In this document: piece after piece, positions 46,639 to 56,200 of the stretch
Position numbering within the stretch: position 1 is the first letter of the stretch
Layout of the letters: each line of letters starts with the position of its first letter
From: Tsuneonella rigui
Lineage (GTDB): Bacteria; Pseudomonadota; Alphaproteobacteria; Sphingomonadales; Sphingomonadaceae
Length of the DNA stretch: 64,000 bases
Direction of reading: 5' to 3'
Assembly: GCF_003958625.1 (NCBI RefSeq)
Contig: NZ_RSEL01000014.1
Coordinates: forward strand, 81,045 to 145,044
Notes under the pieces: model-generated
Told to the model about the DNA's origin: nothing
Seen by the model: the letters and a program-made list of their open reading frames with translations, nothing else
The model's database searches: none
Translations under genes and position numbers: made by a program

Positions 46639-49119
46639 TCAGAAGTTGACCTTCACCGTCGCTCCGTAGCTGGCGCTGCGCCCCGGGAAGCGCACCGCAG
46701 TGTTGGCATTGGTCGCCGCCGATGCCCAGTAGTATTCGTCCGAGATGTTGCGGCCCCAAATCGACGCCTCCCACTTCCCGTCCTGCGAATAGAGCGCGAG
46801 GCTGGCGTTGAGCAGGCCGTAGGACGGGATCGCCAGCGGAGCGAAGTCCTCGATCGTGCTCGAGGTCTTCGACTGGTAGCGCCCGTTGACGATCGCGCGC
46901 AGGCCGAGGGTGCTCGACACCGGCGTATCGTAGGTCACCGTCGCCGCGCCCGAAAAGCGCGGGCTATAGGGGAATTCGTACCCGTCATAGTTCAGCGGCC
47001 GCCCAGCGGCGTTGATGCCCTGGTAGCCCTGGATCTCGGTCTTGAGCCAGGTCGCCGCGATCGACAGCGTCAGCGCGTCGGTCACCCGCCAGTTGGCATC
47101 ACCGTCGAGGCCATAGGCGCGCGACTTGGGGATGTTATCGAGCCGCAGCAGCGTGGTGTAGATCGGATCGGCGAAATACACGGCGAGCTGCTTGTCGCTG
47201 TAATCGTAGTAGAACGCCGCGGCGTTCACATAGAACCGCCGGTCGGCGAGGCTCAGCTTGGTGCCGAGCTCGTACGCGGTGAGCTGCTCCTGCCGCGCGG
47301 GGCCGTTCTGGGTCGCGATGTTGGCCGCGTTGACCGGGGTCGAGCCCGACTTGTAGCCGCGCGAGACCGAGGCATAGACCAGAGTGTCGTCGTTGGGCTC
47401 CCACGTCAGCGCGCCGCGCCACGCGACGTTGTCTTCCTTCAGCGTCGAGGTCACCGGGCCGAAGGTCTTGGTGACGACGTCGAAGGTGTTGCACTGGTTC
47501 GCCGCGATCGGCGCGGTGAAGGCGCCGTAGACCTGGAAGAAGAACGCCCGGTTGAACAGGTTGACGTTGGGCAGCATCGAACCGTTGAAGTCGCGCGAAC
47601 AGCCTTCGTAGTCCTGCCGGTCCTTCGTGTAGCGGATGCCGGTGGTGAGCTTCAGCGTTGGGGTCAGCGTCAAGTCGGCGCTGGCGAAGGCGCTCATCGT
47701 CTCGACGTCGAAGTTGGCCGTGTCGCGGTAGGTGCGGAACGATTGCGCGACGTCGGTCGCGGTGTAGCCCGGCGAATTGAAGGGCGTGTTGAGCAGGCCG
47801 AGCTGCAGGATCAGCGCGCGCACCGCGCCGACGTTGGCGTTCTGGCCGAGCAGCGTCTGGTTGGTGTCGATCACCTTGTCGTTGGCGTAATAGGCGCCGA
47901 CCACCCATTCGGCGGGGCCCGCAGTGCCCTGGAAGCGCACTTCCTGCGACAGCGAGTTGATCCGGCCCTCGGCGCGCTGGCTGAGGATCTCGAAGGGCGC
48001 GCCGCTCCAATCGTAAGTCGCGTCGCGCTTCACGTGGTTGTAGCCGGTGAGCGAGATGAAGCTGACGTTGGGCAGGAAGTCGAATTGCAGCAGCCCGCGG
48101 AAGCCGGCGAAGTTGCTGTCTTCCTGGTTGGGCCGGTCGATGCCCGTGCCGCGGCCGATATTCTGCGCGCGCGCGGTCTCGTCCTGCCAGTCGGCGGTGG
48201 TGCTCGTCCAGTTGGGCCGGTTGGCGGCGACGTAGGCGGGAAGGCCCGGCGCGTTGAACAGGCTGAACAGCGTGCCGTTAGCGGGATCGGTGTTCGGGGT
48301 GAAGCCGACCGCCTGCGCCGCGAGAGTGTCGGACTTGTTGATCCAGAAGTTGCCCGCGAGCTCGATCTTCATGTCGGGCACCGGGTTCGCGGTGACGGTC
48401 AGGCGCCCGCCGTAGCGATGCACTTCGCCCAGTGTGTCGTCGCGAGTGATCGAGTGCTGCCAGCCGTCCCAGCTGTCTTCGGTCCGCCACGCCACCCGCG
48501 CGGCGACCGCATCGCCCATCGGCACATTGAGGTGCCCTTCGCTGTTGAGGGTCTGCTCGCCGCCGATGTCGACCGCCAGATGCCCACCGAACGCGCCCAT
48601 CTCGGGCTTGGCGCTGATGAAGTTGACGAGGCCACCGGTAGTATTGCGGCCATAAAGTGTGCCCTGCGGTCCCTTGAGCACCTCGACCCGCTCGAGGTCA
48701 TAGACCGGGCCGCTGTTCATGAACGGGTAGGCGAGCGCGACCTCGTCCTGGTAGGTGCCGACGGTGGATGTGGCGGACAGGTTGATCGTGTTGAAGCCGA
48801 TTCCCCGCAGGGTGTAGATCGGGATGCCCTGGTAGCCGCGCGAGACGTTGAGGCTGGGGACGAGGACCTGCAGGTCCTCGGTCGAGGTCACCCGCAGCTC
48901 GGACAACTGATCCCCGGTGAACGCCTGCACCGCGATGCCGACGTCGGTGATGCTTTCCTCGCGCCGGTTTGCAGTCACGACGATCGCGCCGCTGTCGGTT
49001 TGCGCGCCGTCCTCCACGGCGGGAGCTGCGCTCTGCGCGAATGCCGGTTGGGCGATGCCTGCCGCGACCAGGCCGCTGCCAGCCAGTAACCACGAACGGA
49101 ACAGTGACGTCTTCGCCAT
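46639..49119 (-). CDS. TonB-dependent receptor
   Basis: The 826-residue outer-membrane receptor has a signal peptide ending QPAFAQSAA and a plug domain: IVVTANRREESITDVGIAVQAFTGDQL, LRGIGFNTINLS, VEVLKGPQGTLYGRNTTGGLVNFISAKP. A 22-strand barrel follows, closing with GRSASYGATVKVNF (terminal Phe). The plug motifs resemble the sphingomonad receptors for plant phenolics, steroids or other hydrophobic organics more than siderophore receptors. The ATG at 49119 has GGGAGAAG four bases upstream. Two TetR operators lie just upstream, and the AMP-ligase gene follows four bases later. Confidence 0.93.
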   Translation of the reverse strand: MAKTSLFRSWLLAGSGLVAAGIAQPAFAQSAAPAVEDGAQTDSGAIVVTANRREESITDVGIAVQAFTGDQLSELRVTSTEDLQVLVPSLNVSRGYQGIPIYTLRGIGFNTINLSATSTVGTYQDEVALAYPFMNSGPVYDLERVEVLKGPQGTLYGRNTTGGLVNFISAKPEMGAFGGHLAVDIGGEQTLNSEGHLNVPMGDAVAARVAWRTEDSWDGWQHSITRDDTLGEVHRYGGRLTVTANPVPDMKIELAGNFWINKSDTLAAQAVGFTPNTDPANGTLFSLFNAPGLPAYVAANRPNWTSTTADWQDETARAQNIGRGTGIDRPNQEDSNFAGFRGLLQFDFLPNVSFISLTGYNHVKRDATYDWSGAPFEILSQRAEGRINSLSQEVRFQGTAGPAEWVVGAYYANDKVIDTNQTLLGQNANVGAVRALILQLGLLNTPFNSPGYTATDVAQSFRTYRDTANFDVETMSAFASADLTLTPTLKLTTGIRYTKDRQDYEGCSRDFNGSMLPNVNLFNRAFFFQVYGAFTAPIAANQCNTFDVVTKTFGPVTSTLKEDNVAWRGALTWEPNDDTLVYASVSRGYKSGSTPVNAANIATQNGPARQEQLTAYELGTKLSLADRRFYVNAAAFYYDYSDKQLAVYFADPIYTTLLRLDNIPKSRAYGLDGDANWRVTDALTLSIAATWLKTEIQGYQGINAAGRPLNYDGYEFPYSPRFSGAATVTYDTPVSSTLGLRAIVNGRYQSKTSSTIEDFAPLAIPSYGLLNASLALYSQDGKWEASIWGRNISDEYYWASAATNANTAVRFPGRSASYGATVKVNF

Positions 49120-49157
49120 CGGTCTTCTCCCCTGCCCAACCGCGATCGTTGCGGTCG

Positions 49158-49190
49158 TTATCATTTCTGATAGATTATCAGCTCTGATAG
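49158..49190. promoter_or_regulatory. Double TetR operator between TonB receptor and tetR
   Basis: Two adjacent palindromes, TTATCA-TTTC-TGATAG (49158-49173) and TTATCA-GCTC-TGATAG (49175-49190), are centred 17 bases apart. They lie in the divergent gap, 39 bases before the receptor start and about 77 bases before the tetR start. The same palindrome occurs at 49898 and 52274, which ties them to one regulator. Confidence 0.82.
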
Positions 49191-49266
49191 GTTACGCAAG
49201 GGGTCATTGCACCGGCGGCCCGATGATGCTGTTGTGAACTTTGTCGCAGAGGGGGAAGCAACCGTA

Positions 49267-49896
49267 GTGAGCATCGAAGCCGGCAAGCGCGTGGAGAAGG
49301 GCGCGATCCGCGATGCGCTGCTCGATGCGGCGAGCGCGCTGATGCGCGAGCAGGACACGGTCGAGATCGGCATCCTCGACATCGCCGCGCGCGCGAGCGT
49401 CAATCATGGGATGATCCGCTACTATTTCGGCAGCAAGGAAGGCATGCTGCTCGCGCTGCTGGACCGCGATGTCATGCACGCCATCCACCAGCTCGAAGCG
49501 CTGTTCCAGCTCGACGTCACCCCGACCGAGCGGATGCGGATCCACCTCAGCGGGATCGTCGATACCTACTACCGCATCCCCTATTTGAACCGGCTGATCC
49601 AGGCGATGGTGCGCGATGCCACGCCAGAGCGCGTGCACCACATCGCCGAGGAATTGCTCAAGCCGATCGCCGGCGCCCAGCAACGGATCATCGAAGAGGG
49701 TATCGCCAAAGGCGAGTTCCGCGCGGTCGACCCCAAGCTGTTCTACTTCAACACCATCGGCTCGGCCGACGGGCTCTATTCGAACCGCTTTACTCTGTCG
49801 GCGGTGTTCGGAGGCATTCCCGAAGCCAACGAGGCGCTGCACGAGCGTTATCGGGCGCAGACGGTCGAAACCCTCCTGGCCGGCCTGCTCAGATAA
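49267..49896 (+). CDS. TetR/AcrR-family transcriptional regulator
   Basis: The 209-residue regulator has the N-terminal TetR helix-turn-helix (IRDALLDAASALMREQDTVEIGILDIAARASVNHGMIRYYFGSKEGMLLALLDRD) and a helical ligand-binding C-terminal domain. GTG 49267 was chosen, with GGGGGAA about 10 bases upstream; a start further upstream would add a non-homologous tail. It is divergent from the TonB receptor over a double operator. It probably represses the island until an acyl-CoA or other pathway intermediate binds. Confidence 0.9.
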   Translation: MSIEAGKRVEKGAIRDALLDAASALMREQDTVEIGILDIAARASVNHGMIRYYFGSKEGMLLALLDRDVMHAIHQLEALFQLDVTPTERMRIHLSGIVDTYYRIPYLNRLIQAMVRDATPERVHHIAEELLKPIAGAQQRIIEEGIAKGEFRAVDPKLFYFNTIGSADGLYSNRFTLSAVFGGIPEANEALHERYRAQTVETLLAGLLR

Positions 49897-49897
49897 A

Positions 49898-49913
49898 TTA
49901 TCAGACTTGATAA
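49898..49913. promoter_or_regulatory. TetR operator before acyl-CoA dehydrogenase 1
   Basis: TTATCA-GACT-TGATAA is a perfect palindrome of six-base arms with a four-base spacer. It begins one base after the tetR stop and lies 28 bases before the acyl-CoA dehydrogenase start. Its position implies that the dehydrogenase has its own regulated promoter. Confidence 0.82.
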
Positions 49914-49941
49914 TTAGCGGCGAGGCGGGCTAGGGAGCGGC

Positions 49942-51030
49942 ATGGACCTTCAGCCCAGCGACAACCAGCAGCTCCTCCGGCAGGCCCTCGACGGCTACCT
50001 CGCGCGCAATCTCCCGTTCGACCGCCGCCGCGGACAAGACGCCGGTGCGATGCTGGCGTTCTGGAACGAGCTGCGCGGCGAACTGGGCGTTGCCGGAGCG
50101 GGGCTGCCCGAAGCGGTCGGCGGGTTCGGCGGCGGAGCGCAGGAGGAGATGATCGTCGCCGCCGCCCTCGGCCGAAGCCTGGCGGTGACGCCCTACGTCG
50201 ATTGCTTCGTCCTCGCCGGGCATGCACTGCTGGCGCTCGGCCAAGCGGCGACGGTCGCGCGGATCGCTGACGGCAGCCTGCTTGCCGTCCTGGCGGTCGA
50301 GGAAGCGCAGACGCGCGGCGATATCTCTGCGATCGAAGCGGCTGCGGGACCGATCGACGGCGGTTGGCGCCTGCACGGCCGCAAGCTGGCGGTGCCGTTC
50401 GCGGCGCAGGCCGAGCTGCTGCTGATCCCGGCGCGAATCGGCGAGGATTTCGCGCTGTTCGCAGCCGGGACTGAGCAGATGGCCCAAGCTTTGCGGCCTT
50501 ACCGGCTGATCGACGATACGCCGGCGGGGGACCTGTTGCTCGACGGTATCGAACTGCGGGACGCGGCGTTGATCGCCCGCGGGACCGAGGTGCTGCCAGC
50601 GCTCCAGTCCGCCATCGACCGTGCCACCGCCGCGATTTGCGGCGAGGCGTCGGGGCATGCGGAAGTAATGGTGGCCGACACCGTCGCTTATGCCAACGAG
50701 CGCAAGCAGTTCGGCCAGCCGCTCGCCGCGTTCCAGGCGCTGCAGCACCGGATGGTCGACATGTATATCGCCAGTGAGCAGATCTCTGCCGCCGCGCTGC
50801 TCGCCGCGCTCAAGGTCGACGATCCTGCAGCGGTTTCGGCTGCCAAGGCGACCGTGGGCGAGGCGCTCCGACTGATCGGGCAGGAGGCGGTGCAGCTCCA
50901 CGGCGCGATGGGGCTGACCGAGGAACTCCGGGTCGGGCACTATTTCAAGCGCGCGACCGTGATCGAGAACCGCCTCGGCACCGCCGACCTGCACATCGAC
51001 CGCTACGCCACCGCGCGGCTGGCGCGCTAG
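49942..51030 (+). CDS. Acyl-CoA dehydrogenase family protein, short subunit
   Basis: The 362-residue protein is an acyl-CoA dehydrogenase homologue. AYANERKQFGQPLAAFQALQHRMVDM and LIGQEAVQLHGAMGLTEELRVGHYFKRA are clear C-terminal-domain motifs. It lacks the C-terminal Glu-Gly or GG(S/T)NEI segment, and I see no helix-G catalytic Glu, so it is probably a non-catalytic or FAD-holding subunit. Steroid side-chain enzymes (FadE26/27, ChsE1/2) pair one such subunit with a catalytic one as alpha2beta2. The convergent gene encodes the likely partner. The two stop codons overlap in CTAG (51027-51030). Confidence 0.88.
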   Translation: MDLQPSDNQQLLRQALDGYLARNLPFDRRRGQDAGAMLAFWNELRGELGVAGAGLPEAVGGFGGGAQEEMIVAAALGRSLAVTPYVDCFVLAGHALLALGQAATVARIADGSLLAVLAVEEAQTRGDISAIEAAAGPIDGGWRLHGRKLAVPFAAQAELLLIPARIGEDFALFAAGTEQMAQALRPYRLIDDTPAGDLLLDGIELRDAALIARGTEVLPALQSAIDRATAAICGEASGHAEVMVADTVAYANERKQFGQPLAAFQALQHRMVDMYIASEQISAAALLAALKVDDPAAVSAAKATVGEALRLIGQEAVQLHGAMGLTEELRVGHYFKRATVIENRLGTADLHIDRYATARLAR

Positions 51031-52253
51031 AGTCCGAGCACGTGCTTGGCGAGGATGTTGCGCTGGATTTCGTTCGATCCAGCGTAGATCGATCCGGCGC
51101 GTTCGTTGAGGTAGCGCAGCGGCGCGATCGCCTGCCAGTCCTCCCCCGACACGTGTCCGTCGACGGGCGCTTCATAGCCCGGCACTTCCGCGCCCGGCCG
51201 CGCGGCGTGCGGCTGGAATGCGGTGCCGGTGGGCCCAGCGGCTTCGAGTGCCAGCTCGGTCAGGTGCTGGGCGAGCTCGGTGCCCATGATCTTCATCAGC
51301 GAGGACATCGCGCCGACGCTCTGGCCCTTGCCGGCGGCCGACAGCAACCGCAGCTCCATCACCTCGAGCACGTCGATCCGCGTCATCGCCCGGGCGAGCT
51401 TATGGCGGAAGGCGGGCACGTCGATCAGCGCGCGGTCCCCCGCGCGGGCGGTGGCGGCCTCGTCGGCCAGCGCATCGGCCCGCACGCGCAGGCCCGCGGA
51501 GTAGGCGCCGCCGCGCTCGAACTCGAGCAGGTACTTCGCCACCCGCCACCCCTGGCCGACTTCGCCGATCACATTCGCGCGCGACGAGCGCGCGTCGTCG
51601 AAGAACACCTGGTTCTGCACAGTCTCGCCCGACAGCATGGTGAGCGGCCGCACCGTCACGCCCGGCTGGTCCATCGGCACCAGCAGGAAGGTGATGCCCT
51701 CCTGCCGCCGTCCCTCGCTAGACGTGCGCACGAGGCAGAAGATCCAGTTCGCCTCCTGCGCGTGGGTGGTCCAGATCTTCGAGCCGTTGAGCACGAAGTC
51801 GTCGCCGTCGGGCACCGCGCTCATCTGCAGCGCGGCGAGATCGGATCCGGCGTTTGGCTCCGAATACCCTTGGCAGAAGAAGACCTCGCCGGTGAGGATG
51901 CGCGGCAGAAAGTAGTCCTTCTGCGCGGGCGTCCCGAACGCCGCAATCACGTGCGCGACCATGTGGATGCCCATCGGCGAGAGCGAAGGCGCCCCCGCCT
52001 CGGCCCGCGCGCGGTTGAAAAGGTAGTGCTGCGCCGCGCTCCAGTCCCGCCCGCCATGCTCGACCGGCCAATGGGGCGCGGCGAGGCCGGCCGCGTGAAG
52101 CTTGGCCTGCCACGCCATCGACGCCTCGTGATCGGGATATACGCTGGTCGCGCGCAACCCCGCATCGCGCAGGCCCTCATCGAGCTCGCGGATTATGATC
52201 GCGCGCATCTCTTCGGCGAACGCCTGCTCCTCGGGCGACCATTCGAGATTCAT
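51027..52253 (-). CDS. Acyl-CoA dehydrogenase family protein, long subunit
   Basis: The 408-residue protein has the FadE-type N-terminus MNLEWSPEEQAFAEEMRAI, the FAD motif CQGYSEPNAGSDLAALQM, WTTHAQEANWIFCLVRT, and the C-terminal RYLNERAGSIYAGSNEIQRNILAKHVLGL. The MCAD-type Glu position is Ala (IYAGS). KYLLEFERGG offers a helix-G Glu as a base. It is probably the catalytic half of a heteromeric dehydrogenase with the short subunit. Its promoter carries its own TTATCA-N4-TGATAA operator, shared with the divergent DUF2236 gene. Confidence 0.9.
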   Translation of the reverse strand: MNLEWSPEEQAFAEEMRAIIIRELDEGLRDAGLRATSVYPDHEASMAWQAKLHAAGLAAPHWPVEHGGRDWSAAQHYLFNRARAEAGAPSLSPMGIHMVAHVIAAFGTPAQKDYFLPRILTGEVFFCQGYSEPNAGSDLAALQMSAVPDGDDFVLNGSKIWTTHAQEANWIFCLVRTSSEGRRQEGITFLLVPMDQPGVTVRPLTMLSGETVQNQVFFDDARSSRANVIGEVGQGWRVAKYLLEFERGGAYSAGLRVRADALADEAATARAGDRALIDVPAFRHKLARAMTRIDVLEVMELRLLSAAGKGQSVGAMSSLMKIMGTELAQHLTELALEAAGPTGTAFQPHAARPGAEVPGYEAPVDGHVSGEDWQAIAPLRYLNERAGSIYAGSNEIQRNILAKHVLGL

Positions 52254-52273
52254 TGCACGCTCCTTGCGAGGAC

Positions 52274-52289
52274 TTATCAGATTTGATAA
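52274..52289. promoter_or_regulatory. TetR operator between acyl-CoA dehydrogenase 2 and DUF2236 gene
   Basis: TTATCA-GATT-TGATAA is a perfect palindrome in the 64-base divergent gap, 21 bases from the dehydrogenase start and 29 bases from the DUF2236 start. It matches the operator at 49898 in all 12 arm bases. Confidence 0.82.
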
Positions 52290-52317
52290 CAACTCGGACA
52301 CTGCCGTTCAAGAGCGG

Positions 52318-53187
52318 ATGCATTCGATGAACCAGATGACCCGCGTGAAGACGATGCCCACGATCGATTTCTCCAGGCCGAAGGGCGAGAAGGCATATCT
52401 CGCGCCGGACTCGATCCAGTGGAAGGTGTTCAAGAACCCCGTCGCGCTCGCGGTGGGCGGGGTGGCAGCGGTGCTGCTCGAATTCGCCGATGCGCGCATC
52501 CGTTCGGGCGTGTGGGACCACTCGATCTACAAGGTCGACCCGATCGGCCGCTCCCAGCGCACCGGCATGGCGGCGATGGTCGGCGTCTATGGCCCCAAGA
52601 GCGTCGCGCGGCAGGTGATCGGCGGGGTCAACCGGATGCACGCCAAGGTCGCCGGCAAGACACCGTCGGGCGAAGACTACCGCGCGCTTGATCCCGAGCT
52701 GCTCAACTGGGTCTCGGCAACCGCGCAGTACGGCTTCCTGACCGCCTACGACCGCTTCGTCCGGCGATTGCCGTCGGCCGAGAAGGACCGCTTCTGGCAC
52801 GAAGGGACTGCGATCGCCGAACTCTACGGCGTCACCGAGATCCCGCATTCGGAGGCGGACTTCCACCGCATGATGGAGCGCCTGTTGCCGCGCTTCGAGC
52901 CGCACCCGATCAACCGCGAGTTCCTCGAGATCATCCAGTCCGGCCGCGCCGCGCCCAGCGTCCCGCGCTTCCTCCACCGATCGCTCGCCCGCGCCGCCGT
53001 GTCGATCGTGCCCCGTGCCGTCCGCGAGCGGCTGGAGCTAGGCCGCGAATTCGACCTGACGCTCCGCGACCGCGTGCTGGTCAAGGCGATGGGACGCCTG
53101 CCCGAACACGTGAAAGATCGCTCCTCGCCCGCCTGGCAAGCGGCCGAGCGGATGGGTTTGCCGGGCGACACCGCGTGGAAGCGCTAG
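52318..53187 (+). CDS. Oxygenase MpaB-family (DUF2236) protein
   Basis: The 289-residue protein belongs to DUF2236, the family of latex-clearing protein (Lcp) and mycophenolate MpaB oxygenases. The hallmark region is VNRMHAKVAG (His108, position of the haem ligand in Lcp) followed by DYRALDPELLNWVSATAQYGFLTAYDRF, with an upstream Arg-rich GRSQRTGMAAMVGVYG helix. It has no signal peptide. It is probably a haem oxygenase acting on a hydrophobic substrate of the island. ATG 52318 is the first in-frame start after the operator; ATG 52327 is an alternative. Confidence 0.85.
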   Translation: MHSMNQMTRVKTMPTIDFSRPKGEKAYLAPDSIQWKVFKNPVALAVGGVAAVLLEFADARIRSGVWDHSIYKVDPIGRSQRTGMAAMVGVYGPKSVARQVIGGVNRMHAKVAGKTPSGEDYRALDPELLNWVSATAQYGFLTAYDRFVRRLPSAEKDRFWHEGTAIAELYGVTEIPHSEADFHRMMERLLPRFEPHPINREFLEIIQSGRAAPSVPRFLHRSLARAAVSIVPRAVRERLELGREFDLTLRDRVLVKAMGRLPEHVKDRSSPAWQAAERMGLPGDTAWKR

Positions 53188-53203
53188 GCAAAGTGCGGCA
53201 CGA

Positions 53204-56200
53204 CTACTCTTGAGCGACCACGGCCGCGATGTTGTCGCCGATGTCGCGGTCGATGTAGAGGGCGAAGGGATCGATGCCCGCGTAGGACGGCTTCCGGTCC
53301 ACCACAAAGGTGAGCTCCTGCCTTCCGGACCGGATTGGGTATCGGCGGAGCAAGACCACGCTGCGCGCGTCCAAGACATCGCTGCCCGCTCGCGGCGCGA
53401 AAAGGCCGACTTCGATAGTGTCGTTGAGTGGAGCACCATGCTCGCCACCCCGCGCATCGACGTAGCGCTTGCGGGCCACCACGGGCACCCGGACAAGCCA
53501 CTTGCCGTCGGTACGGCGGCGTGCAGTCGGCTTGTCGACCTTGAGGTCGTACAGGGCAATTCGCTCGAACAGGTCCGTGGTCAGCGCCTGATCCTGACGG
53601 CTGCGAGCTTCCTTACGCAGGGCGGTCACGAGGTCCTCCGATCGCGGATAGGGCGCGCCCCTGAACCGGTACCGGTGGAGGAGGTTGCGCAGGGCACGAT
53701 TGACCGCGTCCTCGCCCAGGCGCTCGGCCATGAGGTTCATGACCAGTGCGCCCTTGTTGTAGATCACGTAATTCTGCGTTTCCGCCCGCGCGAGCGGGAC
53801 CTCCGGCTGCTTCGACCATGCCCTGTAAGCGAGATAGCTGTCGAGCTGATCCCTCAGCCTGAGGTTGGCCCGCTCCCTGCCGAGTGTGCGCTTGAGCACG
53901 ATCATCGCCGAGTACTGGGCCAGCGTCTCGGACAGCACGAGGCTGCCCTCCATGGCCGCCGGCGTAACTTGGTGCGCCCAATACTGGTGGGCCAGTTCGT
54001 GGGCGGTCATCGGGGTGATCTCGTCGACCGCGTCGGCCGCCCGCAGATCGGCGTCGAAGCCCACCGTCTCCGAATAAGGGATCGTATTCGCGAACGCCTG
54101 CGCGAAGTTGCGGCCATAGCCGGGGAACTCAACGATGCGGATCTGCGGGAACTGGTAGGGGCCGAAATTGGTCCGATAGTACGCCAGTGAGGTGCGCATG
54201 GCCGACAGCATCCGGTCGACATTCCACACATGCGCGGGATGATAGAAGACCTCGAAATCCACTCCCTCCGCGCGCACCCGCTTCACGGCATAGCGGGCCG
54301 ACTGGACCGCGAGGCCGGTGCGGATCGGCCTGTCGGAGACGAAGCGGGCGATCCGCCGGTCGCCTCGAACGCTATCCGATATCCGCTGCCCGGGCGCGAC
54401 CGGGGTCTGATCGGCCCGCGTCGACAGGGTGATGTCGGCGGTGGACCAGGACTGGCCGTCGGCCGGATTGCGCGTCGCCGCGAAGTCTTCGAGCGGAGCA
54501 CGCCGCGCGGGAGGCAAGCCGAACTGCTCGCGCACCTTGGCGTCGATGACCAGCGGCTGGGTGTGCACGCCGATCGCCGGAAGCAGATCCTTGGCAGTGA
54601 GGAAGGTGCCGTTTTCGGCGATGGTCACGTCGGGGGCGCCATTGGCGAACCCACGATGCCATCGCTCGGTCGCGAACGTGACCCGGCGGGTCTCACCCGG
54701 TGCCATCGGCCGATGGAAGCGAAAAATGCGATAATCGTGGTCGCGGTCGTGGTGCACCAGGGTCGCGCCTGGTACGGCAATCCGCGTGAGCGCGAGGGCG
54801 CGGTCATCCATCCGCACATGCACCGTGTCGATCGGCCGGTCGGTCAGGTTCGCGATCTTGTAGCTACCGGTGACGTTCGCTCGGCGAGCCTCCGGATGGA
54901 GATCGATGGCGACCGTCATATGCGTGACCGACGGCTGCGGCAGGTCCGCGTAGCGCCGGTAGGCTTTCTCGTATCCAGCGAGGTACTCGTTGGCCGACTG
55001 GGCCGTCTCGTACCGGTTGAGGATGTTCGTGTTGTAGAATGCAAAGGCACCGGTCGCTGCGAACGCGGCCAGCGCGCCCCCGCCGATAAGTCGGCTCGGC
55101 CCCGGCAGCCGCCGAACCGCCGACCTCACACGCGGCATGAGGGCCGAGGCGGTCCCGCGCCGCCATAGCAGGTGCGCGATCACCAGCAGCAGGACCGCGC
55201 AGGCGCCCCAGTATACGCGGAAGAGCCAGGCTGCTTCCCAGAACGAAGAACCGCCATCCATGTCGCTGAGCGGGGTCGGCGGGACGCCGGCATAGTTGAG
55301 CAGGTTGTGATCGGGCAGCACCCCGGCGAACTGCGCGACCCCCCACAGCACCATCACGCCCCAGCCGATGTATTTGTGCGGACTGAGCACTTGAACCAGC
55401 GTCGCCAGCGCGATCATCAGCAGCGCGTCCCACGTCATCGGCGCCAGAAACAACAGCCCGTAAGTCGCGAGATCGAGGCGCGGGAAGCCCTCGGCGAGCT
55501 GCACCGCGATCGCTGCCGCGACGCTCGCGGTGTAGAGCAGAAACATGACCAGCCCGACCGCGAGGGTCTTGGGTATCAAGTACGCCCAGTTGGGCTGGGG
55601 CGCGGCGTCTATGATCTCGTGCATGCGCCGGTCGCGCTCGCGCCAGACCAGCTCCCCGGTGTAAATGATGATGATCGCGAGCGGGATGACGAGAAACACT
55701 TCCTGCAGCCGCGGGATCAGGTTGGTAGCGAGCGGATAGGTCGGCGAGCCGTCGCCGTTGCGGTCGCCGATCAGCAGGAACTGCGACAGGAAGATCGTGT
55801 AGAGCAGGAGGATCAGGAACGCGGGGCTCTTCAGCACTTGCCACGCTTCGAACCGGATGCACCGTGTGAGCAGCGCCCACTTCGCCCTCGGGCCGTAGGA
55901 CGGCCCGGGTAACCGGCGGTGAGTCTCGGATACTCGCACCGACTCGCTGTCCAAGGTAGCCGCCAGTTGCTCCGCGCGCTTCCTCCGCCGCGCGCCGCGC
56001 GAACGGCCGCTGCGCGCGAAGTCGAAGCTCCAATAGGCGAGGGTCAGGAACGCTGCGGAAACGGTCAGCCAAATGATCCGGTTGTGGAGCAAGGCGCCTG
56101 CGAACGGCGGCAGCTGGACGTTGCGTTCGGGCGGGGTCCAGTACCGCACCACGTTCTCGAACGCGCGGCCGGAGAACGGATCGAGCAGCGCGGCTACGCC

